A stretch of DNA of 64,000 bases, taken from Fratercula arctica. Taxonomy: Eukaryota > Chordata > Aves > Charadriiformes > Alcidae. Under the pieces are notes generated by a model that saw nothing but the letters and a program-made list of their open reading frames with translations, searched no databases and had not been told where the DNA came from. Every line of letters begins with the position of its first letter. The first letter of the stretch is position 1. The stretch spans positions 54,914,730 through 54,978,729 of the forward strand of contig CANTUZ010000026.1 in NCBI GenBank assembly GCA_947846985.1, written 5' to 3'. Position numbers and translations under genes: made by a program. This document shows, piece by piece, positions 49,901-62,596 of the stretch.

Positions 49901-52900
49901 ACGTGTGTATGAGTGTTGTCAGTGTTTGTATGGGTACATATAGGGCACTGCTCTCTCTGGTGGTCTGTGTGTCCTACCATACGTGTATTTTGTGCGTGTG
50001 TATTTGCACCTTTGGAATTCACACTCAGAATCCACACTGTCTGGATGTGTAATCAGGAACAGCAGGAATCTCTAACAGACCAGGAAGGAAAAATCCCTTG
50101 GGTCCCAAAGTCCACTGCATTTGGCCACACCCTAAACAAAATTAACTTAGTGTTTAGCTGCAGTTACCGTGTTGCTAATAGCTTGGGGTTCCTCCCTCTT
50201 CTTCCTTCCTCCTCCCCCATTTGAAAAAAAAACCAACTGCTTTTGAATATAGTTTTGCATAAGCTTTGGCTGAAATAACACACATTAGTAGTCTGTGTTG
50301 GAAACGTCTTTCAGTCTAAAAGCATCACAGGTTTTTTTAATGTCTGAGTAACTCCCTTTTTAAGCTAGTCCATTCCATAGATAGTAAATCCTAGACTTAT
50401 CTCTCCTAAGGTGAGTGTCTGAGTTACCATCTGCACTGGTTTTGACTAGAGTCAGTAAGCAGCAGGAGGAGCCTTTAGGAACAGTCTTTGCAGGAATGAC
50501 ATTGAGTTGTTTTGCTCATACAAAGAGATACCTAGATACCCTAAGACAGGGAATAAACCAAAGCATTATTTCAAGCAAATCTTTGTAAAATGGTGTTTTG
50601 AATCAAGTTATCTGGCATATCACACTCATATTAGCTTTGCTAAGAGAAGTGCACTCTTAGAATGATTAGGCCAACAGCATGGCCAGCAGAATTCACAAGG
50701 ACTGAATTCTCTTCCATGTTAGCAGCTTGCTGGCATTTATATAGTCCTAATTCCTACTTAAAGGAGGAAGACTTAAGAATTTAAATCATTAAGGGCTGCC
50801 AATAGCTGTCTCTGGTGTTCTGGTGTTCAGAACAGTCAATGCAAAACGCAATTAATTAGTGAAATGCTCAGGAATATGCCTGAAAACAAGAAGGTATTTG
50901 GAAGTTTGAAAGGTAAAGACCTTATAGCACTAAGGTTTTCATTGCAAGAGATTTTTGAATTAATAATGAGGTTAAGTAACCTCGTATGCTATGGCCTACC
51001 TGTGAGATATTGTTCTGGCAGTGAAAGACACAATGATGAAAGTATGGCCGAAAAAATGTTCTATAGGATTTCCTTTCATACCGTACCTGGAGGTAGACAT
51101 CATCTATAAAGAAGCAGCTGATTAGGAGACAATTGTTGGAGGCTAAGCAGGCAGTGTATGACTATTCTTCTAAATAAAATAGGCTTGAGGCCAAGTTGCC
51201 GCAAACTGTGTCCATGCCATACGTAGCACTTATCTTGGGATTTTTCTGAGCCCCATATAGTCTTCCTATGGCCCCAAAACAATATTTTTTTTTTTTTCTG
51301 GAAAGTGTGTGCATGCTTTTCCATTTTTATTGTTATTATTTGTTTGTTTGCTTTCTCAGTGCAAAGCAGGTAAAATAATATGAGAGTTGCTCTGTAGCCC
51401 ATCACCATGAAATTAGCAAAGCATGAAACTAAGGGTGCATTTTGAATGCCTAAAATGTGGCATGAGGCCATGTGAAGGGCGAGTGCTGGAGGGCTGTACA
51501 TAGCAAAGCTGGTGCGTTCCTCTCTATGCCGCTCACTGGGAGGAGTTCCTGACACCTCTTGACTCTTCAGTGGAGCTGGGCATTTACGTGAAGCATACTT
51601 ATTTGCTTTTGCCAAAGCCATACACAAAGAGGGCTACTAGTTAAGCAATGTGCGTGATCAGTGGTTACAATCATGTACAAACTAACTTTGTTTTATTTAG
51701 CAGCATAGACTTAGCCTCAGATTCTGAATTATACGATAAACCAGGCTTGAGATATTTTATTTTACTGAACTTAAGACCTGAAGTAAAAATGTGTAGGAAA
51801 TTGCACTGCTTGTATTGGATCACTGTTTCCTTTTCATTTCCTGTTAACTCATATTTGCAGTGTATTTTGGGTGTGAGGAAAAATAACACTGTATTGGTAA
51901 TATCAGTGTAACCAAATAATCTCCACTTTTGTGCCATACTGAAAAGGAATCACACCTCTGGCAAATAATATCACCAAGTCTAACTTGAAAAGAATCATGA
52001 TTACTTTGCATTCCTCTTGATAGATTTATGACAATTCTGCACATGAAATGACACCTGTTAAATTTGCGTTGAGGGTGATGAAGATCAGGAACAAAATGGC
52101 ATACAAAAAGGAGAGGTACAGCATAAACTCACAAAGGTAAGAGACACCTTCTGCATGCCTTATTTTGCAGTTTTATGACTTCCAACTTTAATGTTGGCTA
52201 TGAACTCAAGTTCCCTGACCAGACTTAGTATTGAATGAGGTGACTGATTCTCCTGAAGAACCAGGACAACCCTTTGGTTATCTACCCTGCTCTGAGATAT
52301 TGGGTGACAAATGAATCACTCTGGAAGCAGCCTAATTACAGCACTGTTTAGGTTGCATGTGGGACCAAGGTGTAGAGTCGAGGGTTATAACCTGGAAATT
52401 CCACGGAAATGGCCTTGTTTCTTCAAAACAATGTTGTAAGTGCTGTTATCCACTTTCAAGTGATAATATTAGGTTCCTGTAATAAATTCATCCTGGATAA
52501 TGATGCGCACTATGAAATAGCTGATCCTGTAAAAAAATGCTGTTTGTTACACTGTGTTTGTGGTACTTCAATTAATTGCCCTCTTAATGAACTGCTGACT
52601 GAGTTTAGAAAAGAACTGGGTTTAGATCAAAAAATGGAAGGATGTGTGGGTTAAATGGTGATAGTACAGAAAATCCTGAAAATCTGTTGTCACTAGAAGG
52701 AAAGAAAGGAAATCTGTGGACTGCATTGTCTTAGGAAAAACAGAGTTTCCAGTCAGTTGAGGATCAAATGACTCGTGCTAGCTTTTCAGTCAAAGCCACC
52801 AGCTTTCCTTAAAAATTAGTTTTATAGAGACTGAGGTTTCTGGTATGGGGGGTTTTTGCTGCTCAAATAGTCATATGACAATGGGTGAAAAGGGACATGA

Positions 52901-55353
52901 AGGCTGGAAAAAATGGAAAAATTCTTGTTGTACAGAGAGAAGTAAGTACAGAGGGAAGGGATGAGAAAAGTGCATCTCATAACACTCTAATTTTTAAAAT
53001 CCTCACTGACCTGATTAAACTGTTCACATGTCCTTCAGTCATTTTTTCTTTTGGTTGTTTAAATTCAGTTTTCTACCTCATGTAGGTCAGTCTTTCTAAA
53101 GTCATTTTCCTTTAAATATTAACTTTTTCAAGATCCTGTCTACCACAAATACCAATTTCTAGGTTTCTAGAACTATCTAACTCTAGAAGAGCTGTTAGTA
53201 ATAGTGTATTGAAAGGAGCATATGTCATCCTAAATCTAATCAGTCTGTTTCTGTTTACATTGTGTATACATTAGGTATCTACATTTTCAATGTAGTAGTG
53301 ATTTTAATCTACATTTTTAATCAGAATAAACTTCTCCATAATATATAGGAAACTGGTAGTATTCCTATTATTTGAGGTGCTTGTCCAGCATGTTTCTTAT
53401 GTTCCTTTTTCATCTAACTTCTCTAATCATTTGAGTGTGATGTGATCTATCTTTTAAATTACAATCTCTCTTTGTTACTATTGCTATGGATTCCTCCACT
53501 ACTATCTCACAATATGGTCTAGAGTCTTTCTGGACAACCAGCAATGTTTAGGAAGTGTACTTAAATCACTGGAGCTCCTAGTGGGAACATAACCTGTCCA
53601 TTGTTTCCAGAAATAAGGCCAACTCTTTTAGTCTCTATACCAATTGCCTCATATATCCCAGAGGCCCTGTTGGTCTTAAGTACTCAGATGTCTACTTCAC
53701 TATATATACTCGAATTCCTAACTTTACAGTGGCTGAAAAGCAAAGTATATTGCACTTAGTAATGGAATGTATAACAGTGGTCACTTTTATCAACAAACAG
53801 GAAAAAACTTCACCTCAGAATTAAAACAATTAACATTAACATTTTGTAAAATATAAAAGAAAGATTCCTGAAATGTACCTGCCCTAATTCACTGTGCTAC
53901 TTTGTGTTCAATAACTTGGCATCTTTTCTATGCTTGGAAAATTCTTTCTGTTTTTTTCCTGTCCCTAAGCCAGTCTTATCAATACAATGTTTGATAGCTT
54001 AGTTGGAAAGAAATGACAGTCCTGTTATTTTATTCCTCTATTAACATGCCTGTCTTCACACATCTTAAGTGTTGGATAAGAAATCCATTGTTCAGTGGAG
54101 AAAGTTGAAAGGCAATTAATTATGCATGGCCCCAAGGTGGTCTTTGATGGTTTTTCAAACATCTTCCTTCGATAATCACTCAAACAAATGGGCTGGAGCG
54201 ACCACATGGAACCCATTCTGATATGCTGGCATTGGGCAAATTTAGGTATCTCTTCATCTCAGAATACACAGTTATACAAAATAAAAAAATCTTGTCAGGT
54301 TTTAGGAGATATTGATTCAACTAAACACTAGCATGCTGGGTAACCTTGCTTTGACTTTGCCAAAACTGTTGGCATTAAGTTATTAAAACACTTTGACATA
54401 TAATACAGATTGATATAAAAAAGACACACAAACAATAATTCTGGCTTTTTTCAAATAACACATCAGAAATTTCATTTTGTAATTTCAAAAATGTGAATAA
54501 TTGTGGGATTCCTACAGGCTGGAAATCTACACTAATTATATTACCAGTGGGAATTCACAGTTTAATTCAGGCATTCCCAGTCTGTCATAAAGCATTCCTT
54601 TACAGAGTAAAATACATATGGAAAATACATATTTTAAATCTACACATATATTTATGGAAAAGAGCTCAGTGAGTACTGTGGGAAGAGACAAAGGAACACA
54701 TTTGACCTCGGCATCATGGGCATACAGCTTGCCAGTGGTGAGTAAATGTCTCTGTCTGCTCACAGTAGTGGGCTATTCTGTTGGCCTGACTGCAGGAGAT
54801 GCCTTTGTGGGTCTATTCGAAGCAGGCAAGGAACAAAGGGGCATTGCTTTGGCCTCAGGCTGACTAACTGTGACTAAGCAGTGCTTGAAGAAGAATGGCT
54901 CCGTAGGTGATGGACCCATCTCCCACACTGCCAGACAGCTTCAGGGGAACTCTTTATAGAGTCTGCTCCCTTGCCCCTATTTCGGAGGTACTTCCAGAAG
55001 GACTATGCTGACCTAATCAAATGCTCATATAATGCCTGGGATTTTAACTGCCTTTGAAGTTGATGTAAACTCAGTTTCCTACTTCTGTGTTTATTTTGAT
55101 TATCAACCAAATACCCACTAATTTTTATCCCTATTTACATCCATACTTTTATTCTTCAAGCAAGGCAATTATTCGTTTCAGTCCCTTGTTACTGCTCAGT
55201 AAACTCATCTTCAGCCAGCAAAACGCATTTGAAAAATATAACAAAAACATGACACTGAGCCCTGAAAACTGAGAAACAGAGACAAGGGAAATTCTAGGAA
55301 AAGAACAATACAGACTTCAGAGTCCTTGGTGCAAAACACTTCACATTTCATCT
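46971..55353. other. Unassigned DNA, 8.4 kb
   Basis: No gene or dispersed repeat that I can name. 49310-50200 is richer in GT words (gtgtgtgagtgcgtgtaa, gtgcgtgtgtatttg) and may be a decayed repeat. The longest open frame in the window outside retroelements that I weighed is on the minus strand at 51100-51627 (175 codons); it is of low complexity in places, includes a run of lysines coded by a T-tract, and matches no family I know. Confidence 0.5.
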
Positions 55354-56338
55354 TGTGGTGGGTTGAACTTGTCTGGCTGCCAGGCACCCACCCAGCCACT
55401 CTTGCAGTCCCCCTCCTCAACAGGGCAGAAGGAGAAAACAATATGGTAAAGCATTCTCAACAATATGGGTTGAGAAGAGATCACTCACAGATTACCGTCA
55501 TGGGCAAAACAGACTTGATTTGGGGAAAATAATTTTAACTTGTTGTCAATTAAAAATAAAGTAGGATGGTGAGAAACCAAAAACACCTCCCTCCTGCTTT
55601 TTCCCAAGCTCAACTTCATTCCTTTGTTTCTTACTCTTTTACTTCCTTCCCACCAAACAGCACAGGGGGTATGGGAAATGGGGGTTGCTGTTAGTCCATA
55701 ACAGTCCCTGTCTGCTGCTCTTTCCTCCTCACAAGTCTCCGCTGCTCCAGCATGAAGTCCCTCCCATAGGATAAAGTCCTTCAGAAGCTGCTACAGCATG
55801 GGTCCCTCCTGCATGTTGCTGTTCTTCAAGAACTGCCCCAGCATGGCTTCTCTCCGGGGGGTACAGTCCATCAGGAATGGAATGCTCCAGCAGGGGTGCC
55901 CCATGGGCCACAGATTCTGCCAGAAAACGTGCTCATGCATGAACTTCTCTCCACAGGCTGCAGCTTCTGCCAGGATCCTGCTCCCACGTGAGCTCTCTAT
56001 GGGCTGCAGCTTCCTTCATGGCATGTCCACTTGCTGTGGCACGGAGTCCTCCACAGGCCGCAGTGTGGATATCCGCTCCAGTGTGGCGCTCCATGGGCTG
56101 CAGGGAAATACCTGCTCCACTATGATCTTCTCCATGGGCTGCAGAGGAATCTCTTCTCTGGCACCTGAGCACCTCCTTCCTCACCTCCTCCTCCTCTCAC
56201 CTTGGTGTCTGCAAGCTTGTTCCTCTCATATATTTATCACCCTTCTCTCTCACACTCTGTTGCACATTTTTACTCTTTGAGTAAATTTAAATGAGTTTTC
56301 ACAGAGGCACCACCAGCTTCACTGATGGGCTCAGCCAG
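55354..56338 (-). mobile_element. ERV LTR (minus), same family as 43.8 kb, U3 side missing
   Basis: The left edge tgtggtgggttgaacttg is the reverse complement of the LTR 3' end. Reading the minus strand, ctggagcggatatccacact and gtggaggactccgtgcc align with gtggagcaggtatccacgct and atggaggaccctatgcc at 44065-44110 in the plus-strand LTR, and the tail (tttctcacc, gacaacaagtt, ccccaaatcaagt) also aligns. The middle (55740-56160) is made of degenerate units of roughly 40-60 bases built on words like gctccagca, cccatggg, gctgcag. The minus strand has an atttaaat TATA-like word near 56285. Similarity stops near 56338, so the U3 start is absent or too diverged, and no target duplication is visible. 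A non-coding element; the 160-codon plus-strand frame over it is a by-product of the repeats. Confidence 0.75.
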
Positions 56339-56501
56339 TACAACCACATACATATGTGAACTCACAGCCAGACACACATGTTACAGACAGACTGTGACGT
56401 GCCACTGTGTTGAAGCATCCAAGGTTCATTGGATTCTGGGCTAGTCAAGACCACATTCACTAATATCTTTATTCAAGCTAAACTGTTTAGTTAGAAAATT
56501 A

Positions 56502-56536
<35 letters not shown>

Positions 56537-57029
56537 TAGAGCCTTGGTCCCAATTCAGAAGTATGGACATTCCTCTGCTATGGACAGAGGAAATGCTGTC
56601 CCCCCAAAATGCTATGGACATTCCTGCTCCTATCTACGATTATTTCTCAAAAAATTTCTCACCACACTGCAGCCACACCAAGTCAACTTAGGTCTTCCCG
56701 GTTGTTGTCATCAGGGGTGTCCCCGCAGGTTATTGGTCTGCAGGCCAGATGACAGTGAGTCCAAGTCCACAACAAGGGCCTTGTACTCTCTTCTTTTAAT
56801 CAACCAGTAACAGCACTTGCTATGCCAGTGCTGCATGTGTCTTGTGTTTAACAGTTTATGTTCCAATTATGAATTAATTTCTTAATTTTGCCTTTTACAT
56901 TTTATGTGTGCTCGACTATTGTTGTATTGAACACATTCCTGTTTTCCTTATCTCGTTTTATATGAGGCTACTTCCTTAGTTCTGCAAGTTTAAGTAATTT
57001 TAATGATATGTGTTGACAATGTCACCTAC
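56339..57029. other. Unassigned spacer with CT/CA microsatellite
   Basis: Mostly unassigned. The pair tatggacattcctctgctat (about 56563) and ctatggacattcctgctcct (about 56612) is a local imperfect duplication. Confidence 0.5.
56502..56536. repeat. Compound (TC)n(AC)n microsatellite
   Basis: TC repeats from 56502 to 56517 run directly into AC repeats to 56536. Probably length-polymorphic. Confidence 0.95.
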
Positions 57030-58100
57030 AGGCCAAGGTTTGCTGATGATAATTTTCCACAGTTGCAGTTGTGCTGACCGTGGCTCACTCGGCTTTCCAC
57101 CCCCTCAGTGCCGCCGAGTGCATGCCCTTCTTCAGAGTGGAGCCCTTCAATGCACTGCCCTTGCCTGCACGGCTTGTCACAGACACGAACACAAGTAACA
57201 ACACAGCCTCATCCTGTCTCCCTCCCTGGTTGACCAGGGTGGAGTTCTGTTAGTGAAAATAAATATTCATATGTACAACAAGGATCCTTCAAGCAGCTGG
57301 TCTTACACACTCAATCTGCCCAGTAGCTGGCCCATGGATCCCGGTGTCTCAAGCTGCTGGTACATAGGAGGCCCTGAGGCCACAGCCCCGCTCCATGTTG
57401 TTGATACAGACCATCTCACTTACACCCAGGCACACATACACACAGAGGTCTCCAGCAGCTGGCTGTCCACAGTCGCCAGCTCTTGCCATGGTCTTGCCCT
57501 TAGAGACATGAACACACACCTGGCTCCTGGGCTGCTCCACCTGCTCGCCAGCTAGTCCACCTTGATCTTTGCCACTGCTCGCACACTCACTGCGCACCCA
57601 CACTCATTGCAGTTGCTGGCATCATGGACACACTCTGACCCTTGCTCCCACCCCAGTGACCAGCACTTGGTTTCACTCACTCCAGTCTCCCCACTTGCTG
57701 GCACCCACACACACAGGTCCTCTAGCCTGCAGTCCCATCCCAGTAGCTCGTGCTCAGACCCTCACTTACTCCAGTTGTTGGCATGACAGACAGATGGGCC
57801 TCCATGACTCAAGGTCATACCCAGGTTGATGGTGCTTAAGTGCACTCACTGGTCTCTCCAGGCGCTGGCCCTACAGATAGATGAGCCACCTGAGTCATGG
57901 TCTGACTCCAGTTGCTGGCACTCAGAGCCCATACACACACACATGCACACTGTCCCTGCCTGCAGAAGATGGTTAACAATGGAAATTCATGAGAAGACAG
58001 GGCAGATGGTGCTACTCAGGCACACAGCAAGGCCAGGCAAGCCTACCAACCAGCCTACAGTTTCCACCCAAAGGGCACTGCTTATCCCTGTTTTTTCACT
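57030..58100. repeat. C-rich block of degenerate agctgctgg-type units, possible LTR
   Basis: Strongly C-rich on the plus strand, unlike its surroundings, with many short variants of one word: caagcagctggt (about 57293), cagtagctggcc (57320), aagctgctggta (57350), tccagcagctggct (57449), cagttgctggca (57610), cacttgctggca (57692), cagtagctcgtg (57742), cagttgttggca (57772), caggcgctggcc (57859) and cagttgctggca (57910). Spacing varies from about 30 to 160 bases. cacacacaca-type words lie between. Bird ERV LTRs with similar internal units exist in my memory, but I cannot name the family, and no TG...CA edges or target duplication are clear. The open frames across it are repeat-driven and have no recognisable domain. 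Confidence 0.5.
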
Positions 58101-61100
58101 GTTTCTCCCCAGGTTACCTAGGTCCATATCTGTGCCTGCTTTTGGTTAATCCCCGAAACACCCCAATATAAGTCTTGTGCAGTCCCAGAATGCTCTTTCC
58201 CTGCATCCCATTAATGGCTCCCATACATCGAGGCAGTGACTCACCACCAGTCTGAAAGCTGCTACAGAGATATTCTTCCATTCATGATGTATTTCACACC
58301 TGGAGACCAGGGCTGAGTCTCTCCTGAGAAAACCCCACGGTTGGCCTGGACAAGGTGTGTCTTCTCCTGAGTTCTAAATTTTGTTCCCTCCTGCCTGCTT
58401 TTATGCTCCTGTGTTCCTCTGGGCTTATGATAGACCTGTGTTTGGTCTGTGGCTCCGGTGATAGGCCTGGGACCATCTGGGACAGGGTATTATTTGGGCT
58501 CCTCCACCTGCCATTGTTACTCTGTGCTCCTTTGTGGAAGTACAGATGAGATTTTTAACAATCTGACAGGATACAAAATTTACTAATAACTTTACTTAAT
58601 ACCTGTATGAACTCGGTTGGCTGAAAATTTCCAGCTACTTGGTGTTTCTTACTTTTGACTGGTCTGTTATACAGACTGAGTAGATGCCTGTTCCTCATAT
58701 GATATTTAAGGATTTATGATTAAATGTTCTTTATTCCTCTTCTCAGAAGAGACTTTTAATGTGTTAACCTGACCAAGCCAATTAAATCTGTAGGTCTTAC
58801 ATCTTACAACCATTTAATCAGCTTTCTTATCCTTTTTTAATCCTGCTGTAGTTTACCATCTTCCTTCTTAAATTTAAATTACAATTCCACATTAAATTTT
58901 TGAAATGACCAGAATCCTGAGTGCTCACATTCGTCTCTTTGACCAGTATTACATCGAGAGACGACATTTATCCGATTAACAGCTTCAGCCCCTAGTGTTT
59001 TCTCCAGTTACTGCTTCTCACCTTAGACTGTCCTCTTCCTGTAAAAAGCCTCCATAATTTATACTAGAAAGCAATCTAAATTATTCTGGGTCAGTAATTT
59101 GTGTTCTTTGTTGCATATTATCTACTTTTGAACCCACTGAAAATATGATCAATTATATTCATTCCAGCTCACTTATAGAAATGTTATGGAACTCAGATTC
59201 AAGAACAAGATCACATGGGAGTCTACTAGAACCACTTGTTGATTCCTTCATTATAGTTACACTTCCAGTATTAGCAGCGAATTTGTCACCAACATAGTAA
59301 AAGCCGCACTAAATTGGCATTCTGTCAATTTCTGATATGAAATGGCATGAGTGCCTTGCAGAAGAAAGTGTCAGTATATCAAACTGCACTTACACTATTA
59401 CAGTCATCAATCAAATTATTATACACGTATGCATACAATGTTAATACAAATAATCTTTTTTCCACAGATATCAATTGAAAAACATCCTGAGGTTCATGGT
59501 AACCAAAGTTTTGTTTTATTGCGTGGCCTTGCTTTTCAAAATCAAAACCTGCAAAGCTGCTGTGATTACATTGTTTGGTGTCAGGCAGAAAAAACTCAAT
59601 TACCTGTGCTATTCCATTTATCACTTTTAAATACTAGCACACTACTTCCCTTTCAGTCTTCTGAAATATCCAGTCTGGTACAATATTTGTTGAAAATACG
59701 TATTAGTATCCCAGAGTGCCTCTTATTCAGGTCTTTTAATATTGTTGTGTGCATGTTATGTGGACTTGGTAGTGTAAAAAAATCTAGTGCTGATAAAGGC
59801 TGTTAAATATTCTCCAGAGTTGGTACTGAAAGAAACTGTTTCCTCATTATCCTGAGAAAGAACTATATCACTTGGCTTTCTAAACCCTCCAGGCTTATTA
59901 CATATGCATTGCTGACAGAGCGACATTTAATATTTGTCTTTGAGATAACATGAAAGGACTTATTTTATATTCAAGGAAAGATTCTCTTTCTTTTCAACAG
60001 TATAAGTATTGCTCACTTAGGGTCTGATCCCGCCACTCTCATTCATATTGAACCATTTGTTGAAATTGAATTCCATGAATCTACTCACAAAATAATGACT
60101 AAAAGGAATAAACTTGGCCTCGCCGCACTTAAAGCTTTACCCTGTACTCTGCCACACAATGATTTTTAAGTTGGTTTTTTTTTTAACAGTTACTGTTGTT
60201 ATTATTAAACAGCTGACAGAATTTCACTAACCTTGCCACTTCCATTGTTTTGTGCTGCAGTAGCATCTTGGATATTTCGAAGTTACTCCACTTCCACGGT
60301 TTCACCAATAGTTGCTTCCAGACTACCATCTGTTAATTTGCCTGTGAAATGTTTTAAATGTAACTATTATTACACTCATTGTAAGTTTTTAGTGTCTGTA
60401 TTTTATATCTAGGTTACAGTAGATATAGTAGTATTTTAAATATAATTTTTGGTGAAATAATTGAAAGCTATAACACTTTCATTAAGTAGGGCATTTAGTG
60501 TAAAGTCTACTGAAGAATTTATAAAAAAACTTGAAGAATTTGTTAGACCTTATGCTGTAGTATTTCCATGTACTTCAACTAAAAGTTATACTCATTCATC
60601 CTGGTACTCCTTGAAAAAGAACAGTCTGTAATAGCTGAAAACACTGTTTCTTAAACTACCAAACAGTTTCTGAGAAAAACTTCTAACCACGTGCCTCAAA
60701 TGGATTTATATATTTTTCCTTTTGGCCTGAAGGTTTAACTTAGCATCTTTCAATGACCCAACAATCCTTTACTCCCTATACAGAGATTTCAATCGAGATC
60801 TTTAATTAATCTCAAATTGTCACCAAAACCTCTTTCCTGTAGTTCCTTAATTATTTAAAGAAGAAGCATTACAGAGATGTTAATGCATAGGAAATTATTA
60901 CTTAAATCAGAGAGAATGGACATTAATAAGATGTCTTAGAAAGTATATAGGAAAACAACTAAGTGTGAGAGTTTAAATGTGGTTTTTAACTGGTTACTTG
61001 TTAGTGTACAACTACTAGTGGAGTTTCTCAGGAACTCATTTTAGGATTTGATAATTAGGGTATTCATGTCATGACCAACACTAGTCTGTTGATCAAACTT

Positions 61101-61358
61101 GTCTCATGGTCTTCTTGATTTTCTCTTGGATTTCTGTACAGCTTAAGCTCCCTTGCAGGAAAGGGGACGTCTTGTTATCCATGTTTCTATACTATACTGT
61201 GCAGTGAAGCCCTGTGTTTTTTTAATAGCAATTTTGACACCCATAACAGTTGTTTAAATTCAATAAATAGACAGTTTTTAGTACTAAGTAGTGTATTTTA
61301 CAAGAAATAACCATTGAGAATTTCACAGTTCTTATCACAATTGCAGGCTGTAACCTTG
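58101..61358. other. Unassigned AT-rich DNA
   Basis: No gene recognised. The 151-codon frame at 59351-59806 (plus) is AT-rich and has no known motif. A possible ancient repeat at 60019-60140 is listed separately. Confidence 0.5.
60019..60140. repeat. Possible ancient amniote palindromic repeat remnant
   Basis: gggtctgatcccgccactct, attcatattga, gaattccatgaatctactca and ataatgactaaaaggaataa are in the order of a palindromic repeat known, from memory, from reptile and bird genomes. The two arms are now only weakly complementary. Confidence 0.4.
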
Positions 61359-61543
61359 ACAGAATCACAGAATCACACAATGGTAAATCTCAGCCAACCT
61401 TGGAAGGGATGTTTCCTGCTCTGCCTGGAAATGGTTTCCAGGATTAGCTGCCCCATCACCTTCCCAGGGACTGAGATGATGCTGACCAGCCTGCAGTTCC
61501 CTGGGTCTCCCTTCTTGCCCTTCTTGAAGATGGGGGTGATGTG

Positions 61544-62310
61544 GTGTTGTCACAACAACCCCATGCAGAGTTACAGGCTTGGGGAAGAGTGACTAGAGAG
61601 CTGCCTGACAGAAAAGAACCTGGGGGTATTCGTCGACAGCCAGCTGAATATGAGCCAGCAGTGTGCCCAGGTGGCCAAGAAGGCCAACAGCATCCTGGTT
61701 TGGATCAGGAATATTGTGGTGAGTAGGACTAGGCAAGAGATCCTCCCCCTGTACTCAGCACTGGTGAGGCCCCACCTTGAGTACTGTGTCCAGTTTTGGC
61801 CTCTCACTACAAAAAAGACATTGAGGTGCTGGAGCAGGTCCAGAGAAAGGCAACAAAGCTGGTGAGGGGTCTGGGGCACAAGTCTTATGAGGAGAAGCTG
61901 TGGGAGTGGCTTATGAGGAGCGGCTGTTTAGCCTAGAGAAAAGAAGGATGAGGGGAAACCTTATTGCTCTCTACAACTACCTGAAAGGAGGTTGTAGAGA
62001 GGTGGGGGTCGATCTCTTCTCCCAAATAACAGGCAATAAGACAAGACAAAATGGCCTCAAGTTGCACCAGGGGAGGTTTAGACTGGACAGTAGGAAAAAT
62101 TTCGTCACTGAAAGGGTTATTAAGCATTGGAACAGGCTGCCCAGGGAGGTGGTCGAGTCACCATCCCTGGAGATATTTAAAAGACGTGTAGACATAGTGC
62201 TTAGCAGTACCGTTTAGTGATGTTTTCTGTCATTGTTAGGTTGGTGGTTGGACTAGATGATCTGAAAGTTCCCTCCCAACCTAGGCAATTCTATTATTCT
62301 ATGATTCTAT
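61544..62310 (+). mobile_element. Younger CR1 copy nested in the minus-strand CR1
   Basis: About 770 bases of 5'-truncated CR1. It reads [17 protein letters not shown] and [17 protein letters not shown], then [20 protein letters not shown], a C-terminal block in another frame ([50 protein letters not shown]), and ends with tggttggactagatgatctg and attctattattctatgattc. A 26-bp-period duplication (cttatgaggag at 61884-61894 and 61910-61920) helps to break the frame. Its tail differs from those at 25.7, 30.7 and 37.1 kb. Nesting shows it inserted after the outer copy. Confidence 0.94.
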
Positions 62311-62596
62311 TTGCTTTTCTCCAATCTTCAGGCACTTCTCCCAGTCACCACGATCTGTCAGATTATTGAGAGTGGCCTCACAATGACATCTGCCAGTTCC
62401 CTCAGCACTCATGGATGCATCCCATCAAGGCCCATGGACTTATGTGTGTGCAGTTTGCTTAAGTATTCCATGACCTGATCCTCCTCCACCAAGAGTACAT
62501 CTTCCTTACTCCAGCCTTCCCCCCATTCTCTGGGACCTGGGCTTCACAAAAGCCTGTCTTGCTAGTAAAATGTGAGGCAAAGAAGGCATTCAGTAC

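Noticed and set aside
46971..50220. GT-rich zone at 49310-50200 as a named LTR
   Set aside because: Some words recall bird LTRs, but I could not find edges, a duplication or ordered signals.
51100..51627. 175-codon minus-strand open frame as a host gene
   Set aside because: No recognisable domain, homopolymer-coded lysine run, no splice or promoter context that I can support.
55798..56280. 160-codon plus-strand frame as a gene
   Set aside because: It lies on the antisense strand of an LTR and is opened by its degenerate internal repeats.
57253..57829. Overlapping plus-strand frames rich in Ser, His and Thr as a secreted repeat protein
   Set aside because: Three frames are open together because of C-rich degenerate repeats, with no signal peptide or domain.
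59351..59806. 151-codon plus-strand frame with an acceptor-like ttttttccacag upstream of its middle part
   Set aside because: No recognisable protein family and the acceptor-like word is common by chance in T-rich DNA.
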